From Margaritispora aquatica (lineage: Eukaryota > Ascomycota > Leotiomycetes > Helotiales > Discinellaceae), in the NCBI GenBank assembly GCA_007644065.1, contig VJWN01000002.1, positions 694,925 through 758,924 of the forward strand: a DNA stretch of 64,000 bases, given 5' to 3'. Shown piece by piece: positions 10,884 through 23,299 of this stretch. Position 1 is the stretch's first letter; each line of letters starts with the position of its first letter. The notes below the pieces were generated by a model. That model was not told where the DNA came from and did no database searches. It saw only the letters and a program-made list of their open reading frames with translations. The translations under genes and the position numbers were made by a program.

Positions 10884-12300
10884 GGCGTGTGAGGAATGAT
10901 GGTTCGTCGAAGACTGAAGCCTGCAGTGTCGATTCGATTTGGGGTAAGGAACGTATACGACGAGATGGTCGTGTTGAAGTCTATGATACAGGAGAGAGAG
11001 TTAGTTTGGGGATGAAAGGGTCTGCGGAGAAGAAATCTGGCAACGGAATGATATGGTACTGGCTGCAGATACCGTAGTTTTCTTAGGTTGCGCGCCAAAT
11101 GCACTTGGAACTTGCTAACGTAACCGAGGAGGAAAAAAAAATGGTGCCAGCAAAGCGGCATTGGGTTGAGGGAAATTTTGTCTCAGTTTCGGACAGCGGA
11201 ACTCACCAAACAGAAGCCCAAGATATTCTTTCTACCTTGACAGCGTGAGTACTGGGATATGTTCTGGGTCGCACACGATCGAGAAATGAATGGCCCTCTT
11301 TGTCTGGTTGAGAAATCGAGGTATACGACCAATGGATTAGACTTCGCAGAATTTGAGGACGTCTGAAGTTGGCTTGTTGATCAAAGATGCAGTTGCAGTT
11401 GCTGAATGGTTCCAAATCAAAAGGAGAAAAGGAAGATGGTTCGTTGACAGTAGCGTGATTCTGGCGTGGTGGTGGTAGCAGTAGTGGTAGTAGTAGCAGT
11501 GGATGTGGATGTGGATGTGGATGTGGGTGTGTGGGTTTGGCAGTAGTAGACTTGGGAGTGGAGGAAATAATTATTGAGATTGAGATTGAGATTGGAATTG
11601 CCCTCGGATCGGATTGGGGAGGAGTGGATCCTTAGTCCTAATCCAGAGGAGGAAAGAGGGAGGGAGGGAAGTGAGAGTGGGCAGGCAGGTAGGTGGAGTG
11701 GGAGGTGAAAAGGGTGAAGGGTGAAGGGTGAAGGGTGAGAGAGGGTGTGAAGGTGTGTGTGTGGTTGAGTTGAGTTGAGTTACGTTCGAGTCGAGTCGAG
11801 TCGAGTCGGAGTCAAAGTTGGGTTCCTGTAGTCTTGGCTTGGGCCGTGGATGAACAATAATGCGTGATGAATAATTCTGGATGGGGAAATTTGTGAAGAA
11901 AAACAGTTGGTGGTGTTTTGATGACAACAAGGTGGAAGGGGGGAAGGAAGGAAGCACAGAGAAAGGAGAAAGAAGAAAGGGAGATCGAGGGGCAGATATC
12001 AAGGGGGGGAAGAAGGTATGTACTGTATGTACTGTATGTACTGTATGTACTGTATGTACTGTATCTCAAAGAATTAAAGGTCACAGATCACAGATCACAG
12101 ATCACAGACAGACACAGACACCAGACACCCGACACAGGAAGGAGCGTTCTAATATCCTGTGATCTGACTGGATATTGAATATGGTTGAACTGAATGAAGT
12201 AAATGACCTAGGTAAAGAAAGGCAAGGTAAGGTAAGGTAAGGTAGATTATTTCACTTTGAGGTGGATTCCATTCGATGTCCGTCCTGGCTCTTTGACATT
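10884..12300. repeat. Cluster of short tandem repeats upstream of the conserved gene
   Basis: A dense set of different simple repeats: GTGGAT units (about 11499-11526), TGAGAT units (11575-11592), GGGTGAA units (about 11706-11735), GAGTT units (11763-11780), CGAGT units (11788-11808), five copies of the 9-mer GTATGTACT (12016-12060), ACAGATC units (12081-12117) and GGTAA units (12222-12244). Open frames across it are repeats read as peptide. This is the upstream side of the minus-strand gene starting at 10883 and may include its leader. Confidence 0.8.
12016..12060 (+). repeat. Five perfect copies of a 9-bp tandem repeat
   Basis: GTATGTACT repeated five times without mismatch. The unit contains GTAC and GTATGT, the latter matching a fungal splice-donor consensus, but no transcript is evident. 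Confidence 0.9.
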
Positions 12301-15300
12301 TGGGGGTTCAAGAGAAAAAAACATGAGTAGTTGAGTTGACGACCATTTCGGACATCTTTCCACATTGCCTCAGTTTCTCCGACATGGGTCCGAGAAGGGT
12401 AAGCGAGAACACGAGGGGGACATAAAAGGGTACGAGAGACTTTGATATGGAGGAGGTATGGAAGAGATGGAAAGGAAAGGAGAAGCCAGAAATGCACGTT
12501 GAGTGATTTGAGTCCTGTGCATCTCAGTCTGTCTACTGCAAAAAGAAATATGATCGGGTGTTTTAGGAGTTTGGGTTCAACCAGATTGATAGAGCAGAAC
12601 GAAAGCTATGGTAGAGTATGAGAGAGAGGTAATCGGGATACGGCGGGGGAAGAAGTGCGAGTCGACTCCGGCAGAAGAAGTTTGATGTGCAAAAGGAAAC
12701 TTCTATTCCATTACGATACCAGTAGAGTAAGGATGGGATGAAATCGATCCATTCCCTGGCATTGGCATGGGGGGTGGGAGTGGGTAAAAACAGCCGAGGA
12801 ATAAATAAGATGGGTCTGGCCCCTCAATCTTAAATACCCGGTATTTATCCACCTTTCATTTCTTTTGCCTATCCCAAGGTGTCCAATTCCAATTCCAATT
12901 CCAATTCCAATCCCAATCCTCAACCACCAACTATCAACCATCGGCCATCAGAATCACCAGAAGCATCAGTCAATACAATTACAGTATTCACTTCCACTTG
13001 ATTCACAATTCTAATTCATCAACACCAACAATAACCTCATCTCATCACATTCTGTTCTCTTTGACCGTTCACGTGTAGAGTGTGAGAGTGAGATCTTCAT
13101 CATCTTGGGAACAAGTCACAAATAGGGTTCAACAAAATATCAAAGAGCTGCCCTGACAATACCAAGAACGAGATTTGAATTGATGTAAACACATGATCAC
13201 GATAACATCGCTGGCCGTCTTCAGGAGAACACGAGACAATATCTTATACATTTCGTGGTTTAATTGGCCTACAATATTTACACATTAGGCTTTTTCACAA
13301 TCACACATCATCAAGGCCACAAATCCTATCAAAATCGCATAAATCAAGCGGAAAGGATTCCATCTTTGCCGATTTTAAGCCTCATTCAATGTCTGCCTAC
13401 GGAAGTACCTATTCAATGTCTTGGATCTTGAACACGGCATTCATGCATCGCCCACTCAACTTGAATCTTGTGGCTATTCCCGGCTGATATAGCAGTTATT
13501 GCTGCCAGCACTCATAGCTTGCTGTAGGGAGCTGACATCGGACCTATTCACCTGCATACTCTGCTGCATACTTGGGCCTCATTCTATTAATATTGCCAGC
13601 ATCACATTTGCTTGCCTGTTTACCTAGCCTAAGGTACAGTCTGGACAGAAAGAAGCTATCTTGAGTCAAGATTCTTAATCCTTGTGTAACCAGATGCACC
13701 CCACCATCTCCTCGTTTTCTACCACCTTTTTTGTTCAGAGAGAACAAAAGCAATCCGACATCTCAGACCGGCAGTGACAACACATACAAAGAGTACCATA
13801 AAGCGAGACAATAGCCACGCAGTCACACAATATCAGAGATCGGATCTCAAGAGGCAGAAGACGTATCATATACTTCGTATTCCTACACCTGAATTCCTGC
13901 GCAAACTGCGGCTTCAGAGCCTCCCGAACCCACGTTGGGTCAAGAAACGCCTTCGCGGGCATCTTATTGAGACCCTCCCGTCCAATATTACTCTATTACA
14001 ACGCACGGCTCTGAATTGTTTCGTCTGGTCCGCAGGATCATATCATCCAAGGCTTCATATCACTACAGATTCTCATGTCTCCGATGATAGATCACGTCCA
14101 ACTGATAAGTGACAGAGTCGCTACTTAGCTAAAGAAACCCCCTTCGCTTTCGGCTTGGCGAGATATGTTCTTTAGCGGAGCACCTCCGTAATATCTCCTT
14201 GTCAAATGTCAAAAAATTCGTTATCGCCGTTTCGTTCGGCCTCCAAGAAAAAAAAGTATACCGACAGGGATCGCCATGTCCAGCACACCCAAGATGAACC
14301 CGACGCCGCTGTAACGGTCGGGCCAGCCCAGCCCTCGAGACTCTGAGTGAACATAACTCCGAGCTAGCCGGATGTAGTCTCGTCTGTGGCCTACAACTTC
14401 TGACCTGCCAGAAACATCGAATGTCCGTGATGAAGAGAAGATGGAACACGAGCTTCGAAGATCCAAATCGATTTCAACTTCAAATATGATCTTCAAACGA
14501 ATGCCAGACTTGTCAAAACAATATCTAGCACACCCCACGTCCGATTACGGAGGATTGATACCTCTTGCAGCTAGATACCATATCCAAATTCAGACCAATT
14601 CAAACCGACCAAAAAGGCATTAGAAGTATGTTTCTCATCAATAAACACTCTCAGAAGTCACCACAAATTTCACCTCACCTCCTAACGTCGGCAAATTGAA
14701 CCAAAAACCCAAAATATGCAGACTTTCATACTTCTTGCATCTACAACATGCATGGCGTAAGAGCTTGCAGATTATAGCTTGCATATCAGGCGGCTGTCCA
14801 TGCAGCCTGCACTCACAATTTTTCACTCCCTTTTCACCCCACCAACTTACCTGAATGATAGGTTACAAGATCAGCCATGGAACTTCCAAGAGATTAAGGC
14901 AACGAATTGAACAGCAACATGACGCCGTTGTGATATCCAGCCTACACTCTGCATACCGATGGAAACTTAACGATTCAGAACATCCTCACGAGGAGTTCAT
15001 GTCACGCTTCGGCTCGAACTGGATTCTTCCGCACAAGGCAACGAATCCAAAGCATGCCAGATGATGTATCACCAGCAAAACGCAAATTCTTCTGGCGAAT
15101 CCCTAGATCGTGATGTTTCATTTGTTCACTGTACGACAATACCTCCGTATTTGTACCAGTAAGAGGCCATACTCATTCAAGCATTGCCATACGAATTTTA
15201 CACCAGCAAGAGGGAAAACTTGCGAATATGACGAAGATTTATCCGGGTGGCATAGCCGTCTTGCCTTTTCTTCCTTGGTTTGGTTTGAAATGGTGGGGTA

Positions 15301-18300
15301 ATGCATCACGCTCCATCAATCGTTCATCCCTCCTGTATGGAGGGCACTTGGATCCGGGAAAGAGGGTCCATGAGAAACGGTGATATGTCATACATTACAC
15401 ACCATATGTCATGTCGAGTTCTGTTTCAACGGGAGTTCCAGATTGGAAGGGAAGGGTTATGAGCACATGCTCGTGCGAGGACGGCCCGATGTGGTCCTCA
15501 AATAAAGGCGAGTGCCTCAAGGCTTAGATGAGATTGGTTACACGAGGGGGACGATTGATTGGTGCTCTTGTTACACACTGCTGTTGAGATACTGACTTTA
15601 CGTTGGTTTGACGAAGCACTTGAGGCTCTGCAGTCGCAGTTTTTTTTCATCCACGCAACAGAGCAGGTATGTGTAAGGTCACTTGCTGGAATTATTGTAG
15701 TCCACATTTCTTCCTTCCACACACCAACATTTAGCACTCTGCAGCCCTAAGAGGTGCTTCGTCAAGCATTAAATCCATGCTCCCCTTAGATACTCCATAC
15801 TCTATTTCCCACACACATTCTTCCCCTTTTGGCTGAAATCGACTCGCTTCTTATATTGCCTGCATTCATCGCTACCAATTAAAAAGGCTGCCATGTATTT
15901 CTCGTCCCGATCATTCATTAGTCGTCCTTCTTTGTTTTACCCCTCAAGGTCTACACCTATCTAAGCATAACAAGGGCCTATGAGGTCTCGTTTGCGGTCT
16001 ATGCCTAGGAAATTGACTGTCGTCTTTAAAGTAGAGCCCGTGTAAGTAAGCGGGTTGTGCGCTCTTTGGGTACTCTTATACCTGATAAGCTACGCACTCC
16101 TCTTCCCCTGCAACTCCTACTATATTCCACTTTTGAGCTCCAGTCTTATCCAACTCATCATCAACACACATTCATTACTAGTTCTTCTAAAAATACGCGA
16201 TTTTGCAAAATCCTCGAATTTAAGTTCGCTCAAGTCTAGTCGTGATACGAAGATATATAAAGCACTAATTTTAAGCTCCAGAGGAGAGAGAGGCGAAATC
16301 TGGACTGGTCAGCAAGGATGAAAAGAAGACGAAAGACATTAGCGAGGAAGTGAGATTGGTAGTTATGATGATGGTGATGTATTTATCTGCTAACTAACAA
16401 CTGTGGAGGGTATTTTGGTGGTAAAGTAGACTCGCAGTGTGTTTATAAGACACTGGGGGCATGTTGTCAGTACCGAGTAGTAATCTTATGTTGACAGAAG
16501 CAGTTGGCACCAAACAGTAAAGTGACAGCAATACTCCCAAAACCAAATATATATCTTTACAAACATTCATCCACCAACTACCGCCACATAGTCGATAGCC
16601 AACTCTCATTCTCCAAGCACGGGTATTTCCACATTATGACATAATTATGGTGTTCTCCACAGTGAAGTGACCTCGACCCTAGCTTTTCGAAAGACCACTG
16701 AATTTAATTTTACATTGATCATCAAAAAAGTCTTGAGGTTGTTCTTTCTTACATTTCTTTCTTTCTCTGTCTTATATCTATGGATAAGTGACATGCGCGA
16801 AATATGGATTTCAAATTCATCTTTAATTTGGTTTGATTCCATTACACCAACTTTACATCGCTACGCAAATCTCGTTCCCTCGCAGCCAAAGCTCGTCTAT
16901 CCGTTGCTTCTAAGTCATAATCAACACCTTCGATCGCAGCATCTTCACAAGTTCACTTCGTCAACTACACTTCTCCTCCCTCGCATTGAGAGTGAGATTG
17001 AGATGTAATGCAATGGGTGTGAGTGAGTGAGATTCTAGGTGATATGGGAAGTAGGGAAGTAGGTAGGTGGGTGGGCTTTTTTGGTTTGGAGAGAGGGGGG
17101 GAGAGAGAGGGTGGGGGAGAGGGAAGGTTTGGATAGATAGATTCATTGTGTTGAAGGAGTGGTGGTGTGTTGGTGTTGGTGCTGGTGGGTATATGACGTT
17201 TAGACTTGGACTTGGCTTGTAAGATTACTTTCTATTACTGCTTGTTGTCGCTATCAACAGCAGTAGTAGCACTTTTAGCTAGTCCTGTTAACTACATCTC
17301 TTCATACACACACACACACACAAACTCGCAAACCATTAATATTTCAAACTCACAACTCCAAACTCCAAACTCCAAACTTTCGTAGTAGCTAGCGTCAGTC
17401 ACGCACTTAATCCAGCAATCACACAGTCCATGTCCATCCGCCAAATATCGCTAGCATGTAAGGTAGGGACACCTTATAAGTCCTGGGAACTGGAAAGACG
17501 GCTCCATGGATGGATTACTTGATTCTTTGCTTGTTCGAGGTTGATGATTGCGTGGGTGAGAAGGGAGAGAGGGAGAGAGGGAGAGAGAGGGGGGGAGGGA
17601 GAAGGATAAGGTGTATTTCGATATTTCCCAGAAGATTGGGAGGGGATTGGTGCGTATCTCGAGTTCGCTTTGAAGGCTTTGGTGCTTTGGTCCCGATATT
17701 GCGTTTTAGATGCAATTAGGGTGGGTTTGAGGCTTGTTGTGTGCTGTTGGGTGGTGTGATAGAAGGTGTGGGAATAGGAGTTGTGTTGAGGTACGTGATT
17801 TCACTTTCACTTTACCTTTTTTTTGTTTTACCACTCTGTTACTATATTAGTGTACTCGGTCTCTTAATAGATGGTATAAATATCTCGTCTTACTAATACT
17901 TCGAAGTGTTGTATGAGCAAAAAAACAGAAAAAGACAACGCAGATACTTGCTGCTGAGTGGATTTTCGTAGGATGGTGAGTGAGGGAAGCTTGCCGTTTT
18001 GAGTGAGTGGCGTAGTTGAGTTGTGGGGCAACGTGGGTGGTGGTGGTTTCTGTCAGATTTAGCTCGATATAGGCTGGATTGTGCGATAATTTGGTCGATT
18101 TGGTCGAAAATGAGGAGGGGAAGAGAATTGACAGTAACATGAGCCCATCGGAAAGATTGACAGCAGTTCTTATACATGGGCGTTTTATAACTATGTTGGT
18201 AGTCTTTTTCTTGTAGACTATTGATTGTGCCTCACCCCTCGATTGATGGGGAAATCCCAAAAATAAAACGTGTTCTCAAAGAAAGATTCGATACACATAG

Positions 18301-19650
18301 AAGTCAATCCATAGTTGACAGAATCATCAGTGTCATTTCCGATGCTAGGTAGCCCAGTGTGGTGAGAAAAAGATGCTTATATACCTATTCTTGATTGTCA
18401 AGTGATCCATAGTCTTTTGCGTACAAGTATATTTGAAACCACCAAGATAACTCACGGTATGAAATAACTTGCAACTCTATCCCCTGGCTCTAGCGACTTC
18501 CATGGAGTTAAAAAAAGATAGACAAGTCAATTCAAGCAAGTGACTGTCTGTTTCCGTCGGTTGAGGTTCGACCGTCGATATCAAGCGGATGCGCACTGCA
18601 GTCTGCTGGTATTGCCCATCTGTACGGTTTAAAGATTAAGTGAAGCAATGAATGGTGGGATTGAAATACGAGGCCTTGCTGTTCTGATGTCAAAGATGTC
18701 ATTGCCGCAAGGTGACTGGTCCGAAATTGGGGATGTCTACTTCCTTTTATACTCAAATTTCATCGACAATCCTTTCGCTCGGGACATGGCAGGGGTTAGT
18801 CTGTATGATCTACACATCGCATAGCAGAGCGAATGAGCTGTCGTTTATTGATGCAAAGTTAGACTTTTGGGGCATGGATATACTCTAGCGCTGCATCGGG
18901 AACCAGCATGTGGTTCTAACCACACTTAGTCAGTGGCTTTTGGCGATGAAGATGAAAATCAAATGTCGAAGGCGGCGTTCATGTTTCGGTGTTTAGTCGG
19001 GACATCATTTGTCCTTCGGAGGGCGGGTTTTGTATTGAGAAGAGAACGTGGCTACATTTGGAACATTGCACCGAGAATATGTCACTCATGGGTCATCTAT
19101 GAATTACTTTCAACTTTTCTTGTCATCGAATCTATGAGTTAGACGATTGAGAGTTGCTCATAGGACTAAATTGTCGTACTGGACAAGAAGAAGGTGAGAA
19201 ACCGAGATTCACACTGCACATACGTCGGGCTTGTGGTCCCTCCAGACTTGCGGAGATGGTGGTTTGTAGGTTCAGGAGATAAGCTGATCTTATTTTTACT
19301 CACTGCTGGGCAATTTCTCCTTGTTGGAAGTGTCATCACTTGGACGACATTTGTAGTTTAGCCTCTTCAACTGTAGCCCATTCGCTTATTATTCTCAAAA
19401 CCCTCGAAAGTTCACAATGATCAAAAGCAGTTTAATGGGAGACAAATTCGAAAAAGCTAGCATCTTTTATTAAGATATTGGCTGATTGATATAGAATATT
19501 CTTCGATATACTAGTTTGATTTAAGAGTGTTGCTTCGTCATTAGGCAGGATTCCAAATCCGACAATTCACAGGATTCATTTAAGCGAGTCTGGAAGGACC
19601 CTCGGCGATGCTGACAATAACACTTTGACGATTAATCTAGACTGAGCTGT
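12300..19650. other. Long region with no supported gene
   Basis: Over 7 kb with only short open frames on both strands and no recognisable domains. It contains simple-sequence tracts: AATTCC units at 12888-12915, a purine tract at 17085-17135, (AC)9 at about 17305-17322 and a GAGAGG tract at 17555-17605. A minus-strand frame at 14538-14221 ends in a hydrophobic stretch and a plus frame spans 13774-14112, but neither has support. It could hold long untranslated regions, non-coding RNA or lineage-specific small genes; I see no evidence to choose. Confidence 0.4.
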
Positions 19651-19787
19651 ATCTCAGAGTCATGCGAAGGGATAACATAATCTCTAAACCCTGTTTAGTT
19701 TACAGGCTGTGCTGCAATCGTACTTCTCATGCTCTTGAAGTTGGGGTAAGCCATTCTCGCGAAACATTCCGACCTGAATTGAACTTG

Positions 19788-19800
19788 CTATATATACCGG
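19788..19800 (+). promoter_or_regulatory. TATA-like element upstream of the cysteine-rich gene
   Basis: GCTATATATACC lies about 170 bp before the only nearby ATG (19961) and about 190 bp before the first coding-like exon of the following gene, a plausible core promoter position. If it is the true TATA box, the missing start exon must lie between here and 19979. Confidence 0.35.
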
Positions 19801-19979
19801 CCTTGCTCCCCTCGAGAGAAACGCCAGCTTCAAGCTTCTCGCAGTATCGACAATATCACCTACGTAGAGCATCTTTCTTCCCCCTTCTAAACTCCTCGTT
19901 CTCGATTCTTCATCCATACTTTAGTGTCTCAAACCACTCCCTTCATTACAAAGATTACCAATGCTCATGTGTTACATAG

Positions 19980-20579
19980 TCTGTGTCCGAGCAGGCAAAG
20001 CTCCTACACCCCGAGCTAGCTGTGAAAGATATTTCCATCGCCGAGCGAAGTGCCGAGCATAGTGTCAACAAGGCCGTCCTCGATGAGCGCAACACTGTAC
20101 GTCTAACCACCTGAAACCCCTTGCACAATCACAGCCGACAGCCGGTTGACAATTACTATAGCTCCCACCACTCTGCTTCAACGGCTACGACTGGGCTGAT
20201 AGCGGCACGAACTGGAACGGTATCACGTACCTCCACAGTCTCTCCAGCAGATGCGGCGTCAACGGCGGAGGTTGCGCTCGCATCAGTTGCTCCTACAATG
20301 CTGCTATCTTCCTGTACAACGATAATGCCGGGTTCATGGAGCCGTCGTGCAGCTACATGGGAGATTCGTCCCAGAATATTTTTTATGTTTGCCGCAGAGA
20401 TGAAAGCTATTGCAGTGATCTGCTGTGCCTCAATTTGCTCTGGGTTCAAGGTACGTCTTCATCTCCCTTTCTGAGTTGTTTATGAGTTGTTTATTCTTAA
20501 ACTTTTCTTTTCCTGAAAAGTCGAAAAATGGGATGATCGCCAAAAAGTCGATACTGATAACTACAACGTCCTTGTTTGA
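19980..20579 (+). CDS. Small cysteine-rich protein, probably secreted; start exon not found
   Basis: Three exons join in frame: 19980-20096, 20162-20450 and 20521-20579, about 154 residues plus stop. The second has a cysteine pattern typical of small fungal secreted proteins: C-F-N-G-Y-D-W, then C-G-V-N-G-G-G-C, I-S-C-S-Y-N-A-A-I-F, and further single cysteines. The C-terminus ends V-D-T-D-N-Y-N-V-L-V, an ending I associate with such proteins. The first listed exon starts after an acceptor (TACATAG, 19973-19979) in phase 0 and reads like a propeptide. No upstream exon with ATG and signal peptide joins it: the only nearby ATG (19961) is in another frame and soon stops. Either the signal exon is distant or lost, making this a pseudogene, or my boundary is wrong. 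Its neighbour is a secreted arabinofuranosidase. Confidence 0.55.
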
Positions 20580-21134
20580 CGGGATACCTACTAAAATTCG
20601 CTTGGGTCGGCTTGGATATAATGTTGGCACTGTCTGTGGTGGGCGCGATCAAGATTCGCTTAGTTTTCACTTCTTCGGTGTGGTTTTTGGCTAGGCGACG
20701 ACTGTACCTCGAATATTTGATGGAAAACATCCATAGTTTGGGCTTTCTCTGTAACAGAGTCACGCTTTAGATCCCTTGTTTCGGCGGTTAGTCTTCATTG
20801 GTAGAATGGTTTGATGTAGGATGGAATGAGTGGTGGAGCCTCTTCTATAGAGGCTGCAAATAATACAGCCCCGCACATTCTTACTGCAGAACTTTGCATT
20901 TATGCCAGAATCCTGTCTATCAGATTAATCATTCCCGATGGTTGGGTTTCTAGGGAGGCAGGCATTCGCTAAATTTTTCCATTCGTACCTTTTGAGACAC
21001 AAAGTATCGTGATCAACGAAAATTAATTCATATCTCAAGAACTTTATGTACAGCAACATCCGATTCCCCAGCCTAAAGACACATTTTTATTTCCTCCACA
21101 ATCACACCCCTCGAGAGAACCCAGATTTTCACCT
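20580..21134. other. Convergent intergenic spacer
   Basis: Lies between the plus-strand cysteine-rich gene and the minus-strand GH54 gene and should contain both 3' ends. No further gene seen. Confidence 0.5.
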
Positions 21135-22750
21135 CTAAGCCCATCCAGCACTAACAACGAAGCTCACGTCATCATTCCACGATGTTGCAGAATCGAAAGT
21201 GTGAACACCACCGTTGCTGGCAACATACATGACATTGAGGTAATGTCTGATGAATCTAGTTGGGTAACTCCACGAACGGATGGAGCTACCTTGGCCGTTT
21301 CTTCCAACGTGGGTGCAGAAAGTAGCATCCTCGTGGAACAACTTGGTTCCATCATTGGGGTCAACATACATTGTGAAGCCGTTGTGTCTCAGGTAGCTAC
21401 CAGCGGTATCCTTGGACTCGAAAGAGAAGCACTCGCTATTTCCGAGACCAGCGCGAACGGTCCAGCTGGATTGCTGCTTCAGGAGTGTGGTGCTTGATGA
21501 AGTCACAACTTGGGTGTTGGCTGCAGTGCCGGTGTGGGCAATGTAGCGAGTGGTGTATCCTGATGTTGTGGCCCTGAGAGAGACGGATGATCCGACAGTG
21601 AGAGCTGGGCCGCTGTTAAGAGCATAGGTAGCGTACTTAGCAGCTACGATGTTGGCTTGAACTGCGTTCTCGGTAGCATCGGTAGGGTATCCCGAGGTCA
21701 CGACACCCTCGTAGAAAGTACCTTGTGCACCAACACTGTTGTCACCTCCAATACCGAGAATCAAAGCTCCTTCCTTTTTCATTGGGTTGTAGCCTCCAGA
21801 GGTAGGTCGGATGCCACTGTAGTAGGTTGAAAGCGAGCCGGAAGCAGCGTTACCTCCACGAAGAGCCCAGAGGTTGGCCTTTCCCTTGAGGATTGCAGTG
21901 ACGAAACGGTAGGTGATGGATGGATCACCAGTGTTGGTTCCGGCGCTGAGACCAGAGAAGAGACCGTTCTCCAGATCAGCCATGATCCAAGGACCGCTGC
22001 CAGCTCCCTCGCCCCAGTAGGTGGCGTCTCCGTAATAAAGGGCTTCCATGTGTCCGTCACCTGTATCGAGACTGTTGGTCTCGGCATTTCCATACTAAAG
22101 AGACTGTCAGCTTATTTCGAAAATTCTGGGTCTCGAAAGTAAAGTGAAGGAAAGGATAGAGCTTGAGACAAAGTTGTCCAATTAAGCGAGATTCGCAATA
22201 GAAAAGAGCTTACATCAAAACAGCACTGTCCATTGTAATGGGTACCATCGAAAATGGCATACATGCCCTCGGCAGCATCGCCAATAGCTGAGCCTACCAC
22301 AGCGTTGTTACGATATCCAGTACCAGGTGAGATGAAGACACCATATGCCTTCGCACCATTGAGCGTGACTGGAGCACCGTGGGCAGCAGCCAAATTGTCA
22401 TAGCCATTGACATCTGGGCCTTGGAAGCCTCCTGGTGGAGCTTGAGTGAGATGGTTATTCTTTCCAGACTGGTCATAGATAATGGTAATGAGGCAACTGG
22501 TGCTGGCGCAAAAGGCATCTTGAGTTGCGGCGTTGGCAACTCCACCTGCAGCGATGGGGTAGATCATCGTTGTAGCGCCATCGGAACCACGCTTGACTTG
22601 GTAGAGTGGTCCGTTGTATGCTCCGTAGAGAGCTCTGGTTGTACCGTGAGCTGCGATGCAGGGAGTGCCACCTGTTGCATACAGATCACATGGTCCGGCT
22701 GCGACCAAGGAAAGAGAACTGGCGATAAGACCAAGAGCAAGAGACAACAT
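21135..22750 (-). CDS. abfB: GH54 alpha-L-arabinofuranosidase B with CBM42
   Basis: Secreted enzyme releasing terminal alpha-L-arabinofuranosyl groups from arabinoxylan, arabinan and pectin side chains. Two exons, 22750-22214 and 22094-21135, join at D179/Y180 to give 498 residues, close to Aspergillus AbfB. Residues 1-18 are a signal peptide (M-L-S-L-A-L-G-L-I...V-A-A). The GH54 catalytic domain runs to about 335; Glu221 in M-A-D-L-E-N-G and Asp297 in G-I-G-G-D-N-S fall at the same numbers as the nucleophile and acid/base reported for A. kawachii AbfB. The rest (about 345-498) is the CBM42 beta-trefoil arabinose-binding module, with three R-x-I/L-R/A-H repeats. An upstream TATA-like box and CreA-type motifs suggest carbon-catabolite control. 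No lesion is seen; the enzyme should be active and fits a plant-cell-wall-degrading lifestyle. Confidence 0.97.
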
Positions 22751-22880
22751 CTTGAACCAATTTGAAATTTGACTGGAATTGGTCGAGGAGGGCGAGCCTA
22801 TGAACGTCCTGATGAGAAGTTGAGGAGAAGGTCAACTTTGGCAGAAAGAAGTGAAATTTGCTCTGTCTTTCTGGCTCTTC

Positions 22881-22887
22881 TTATACT
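22881..22887 (-). promoter_or_regulatory. TATA-like box of the GH54 gene
   Basis: Minus-strand TATAAG about 130 bp before the ATG at 22750, within a CT-rich context (purine-rich on the minus strand). Position and sequence fit a core promoter. Confidence 0.4.
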
Positions 22888-23180
22888 CTTCCCTTCCACC
22901 AAACTCCTCCCCATTATGCGAACATATGCACACTCAATAGGTGGAAGAAACCCCTCTATGCGACCAAAAAATCTTGAGTCGGAAGATCATGATTCTCCGA
23001 AAATCTGTTCAGGCTACATCAGCTGTTCACCCTCCGAAGTATATTTACCCTTAGATGTGCAGTCATAACCATGCGCTCCAATGGGCAGTGCACGAGCGGT
23101 ATTTAGCAAGTAGATCGACGGAACCGACGGAAGAATTTGACAGATCTGGTAGCCGCTGAAAGGCTTATATTTGCCGGAAT

Positions 23181-23254
23181 CTGGGGCTCGCAATTGTGGA
23201 GAAGGAGATGCGCACCAATTGGGAGATCGTTTAAGCGAGTCCGAGCCTGCGGGG
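23181..23254. promoter_or_regulatory. Paired CreA-type motifs upstream of the GH54 gene
   Basis: CTGGGG (23181-23186) and GCGGGG (23249-23254) both match the fungal carbon-repressor consensus SYGGRG. They lie about 430-505 bp upstream of the GH54 start. CreA commonly acts through paired sites on arabinofuranosidase promoters. The motif is short and common, so function is inferred only. Confidence 0.3.
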
Positions 23255-23299
23255 TAGTCAGGAGTAGATCGGCAGTTATGTTTAAGATGCGGCACATGT

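Noticed and set aside
11571..12178. Long open frames on both strands rich in Ser/Thr/Pro or repeated V-C-T and Y-S-T
   Set aside because: They are translations of tandem repeats and purine or pyrimidine tracts, with no domain.
14221..14538. Minus-strand frame with a hydrophobic C-terminus as a small membrane protein
   Set aside because: No family, signal peptide or splice support; length is within what chance gives in this region.
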